From Porticoccaceae bacterium (lineage in GTDB: Bacteria > Pseudomonadota > Gammaproteobacteria > Pseudomonadales > Porticoccaceae), in assembly GCA_023228865.1 (NCBI GenBank), contig JALOAH010000103.1, forward strand, positions 1 to 12,363: DNA of 12,363 nucleotides, given 5' to 3'. Of the stretch, positions 12,096 through 12,363 are shown in pieces. How positions within the stretch are numbered: the first letter of the stretch is position 1; each line of letters opens with the position of its first letter. Under the pieces are notes generated by a model. That model ran no database searches and was not told where the DNA came from. It saw nothing but the letters and a program-made list of their open reading frames with translations. The position numbers were made by a program, and so were the translations under genes.

Positions 12096-12363
12096 TCAGG
12101 CGACGGTGATAATTTTTAGGGTATTGGTTTCTCCCCGGTCGCTATAGTTGTTGCCAAAGGACGCCAGCACCTGATCCCCCGGTATGAGTACGCCCTGGGT
12201 TTTCAGCTCTTCAATGGCGCAATCGATGGCGTCGGCAACCTGGGTGACGGGATTCGCCATGGCCATGGGAATAACCCCCCGGTACAGGCACATGGCGCGC
12301 AGCGCCCTGGGGTTGGATGAGAGGCCATAGATGCTGATGCCGGAGCGAATCCGCGACATCCAC
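12096..12363 (-). CDS. Pyruvate kinase, C-terminal end (partial)
   Basis: The leftward frame runs off the window edge; 88 residues are visible. They match the allosteric C-terminal domain of pyruvate kinase: WMSRIRSGISIYGLSSN..R (usually ALWMSR-x-SS-x-I-PI), LYRGVIPM, GDQVLASFG, and the terminal NTLKIITV, a very conserved ending (G-x-TNTLK-x-x-x-V). The enzyme converts phosphoenolpyruvate and ADP to pyruvate and ATP in glycolysis. Whether it is the PykA or PykF type cannot be told from this fragment. It reads in the same direction as metX, 49 bp upstream. Confidence 0.88.
   Translation of the reverse strand, partial: WMSRIRSGISIYGLSSNPRALRAMCLYRGVIPMAMANPVTQVADAIDCAIEELKTQGVLIPGDQVLASFGNNYSDRGETNTLKIITVA

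Overview
The window looks like chromosomal DNA of a gammaproteobacterium. The gene order metX-metW-DUF4426-rdgB-hemW, the protein sequences (MetX resembles the pseudomonad type) and the REP-like repeats fit the Pseudomonadales/Cellvibrionales neighbourhood. I infer this from remembered families and cannot name a genus. The met-rdgB-hemW block is clearly GC-richer than the left third, and the mobile insert in the middle is different again.

Left third (1-3048): the last 21 codons of a short-chain dehydrogenase read rightward and face a 325-aa DUF7064-like lipocalin-fold protein, with a perfect 16-bp inverted repeat between the two stops. Then come a mostly non-coding stretch, a cluster of very small leftward reading frames (31 aa, very basic; 19 aa with a consensus Shine-Dalgarno) and a GreA/Rnk-like protein. 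An 800-bp gene-poor stretch follows, rich in palindromes: dRS3-like ATTCCC-N8-GGGAAT units and a perfect REP doublet.

Mobile centre (3049-6724): an IS3-family (IS407-group-like) insertion sequence has orfA and orfB joined by an A_AAA_AAG slippery site. Its matching left and right terminal repeats lie 3.6 kb apart because a second element sits between orfB and the right repeat. That second element (about 4257-6686) has 26-bp inverted ends. It carries a translationally coupled pair: a tyrosine recombinase followed, with ATGA overlap, by an IS91-type HUH transposase.

Degenerate integron (about 6725-7984): to the right of the IS3 end lies an integron integrase gene (intI) that is broken in several ways. 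It has a 1-nt deletion, an expanded 9-bp tandem repeat at the conserved GKGGK box, and a 50-bp insertion immediately before the catalytic-tyrosine codon. The true C-terminus is still legible behind the insertion. I found no convincing attC sites or cassettes. The side where attI and an array should lie is occupied by two related dyad repeats and then the nested mobile elements.

Right third (8039-12363): a compact leftward housekeeping run holds hemW, rdgB, a DUF4426 secreted protein, metW and metX, and then the C-terminal end of a pyruvate kinase. Several gene borders overlap as TGATG, so translation is probably coupled. MetX and MetW make and regulate acylated homoserine for methionine synthesis, RdgB removes non-canonical purine nucleotides, and HemW is a radical-SAM haem chaperone.
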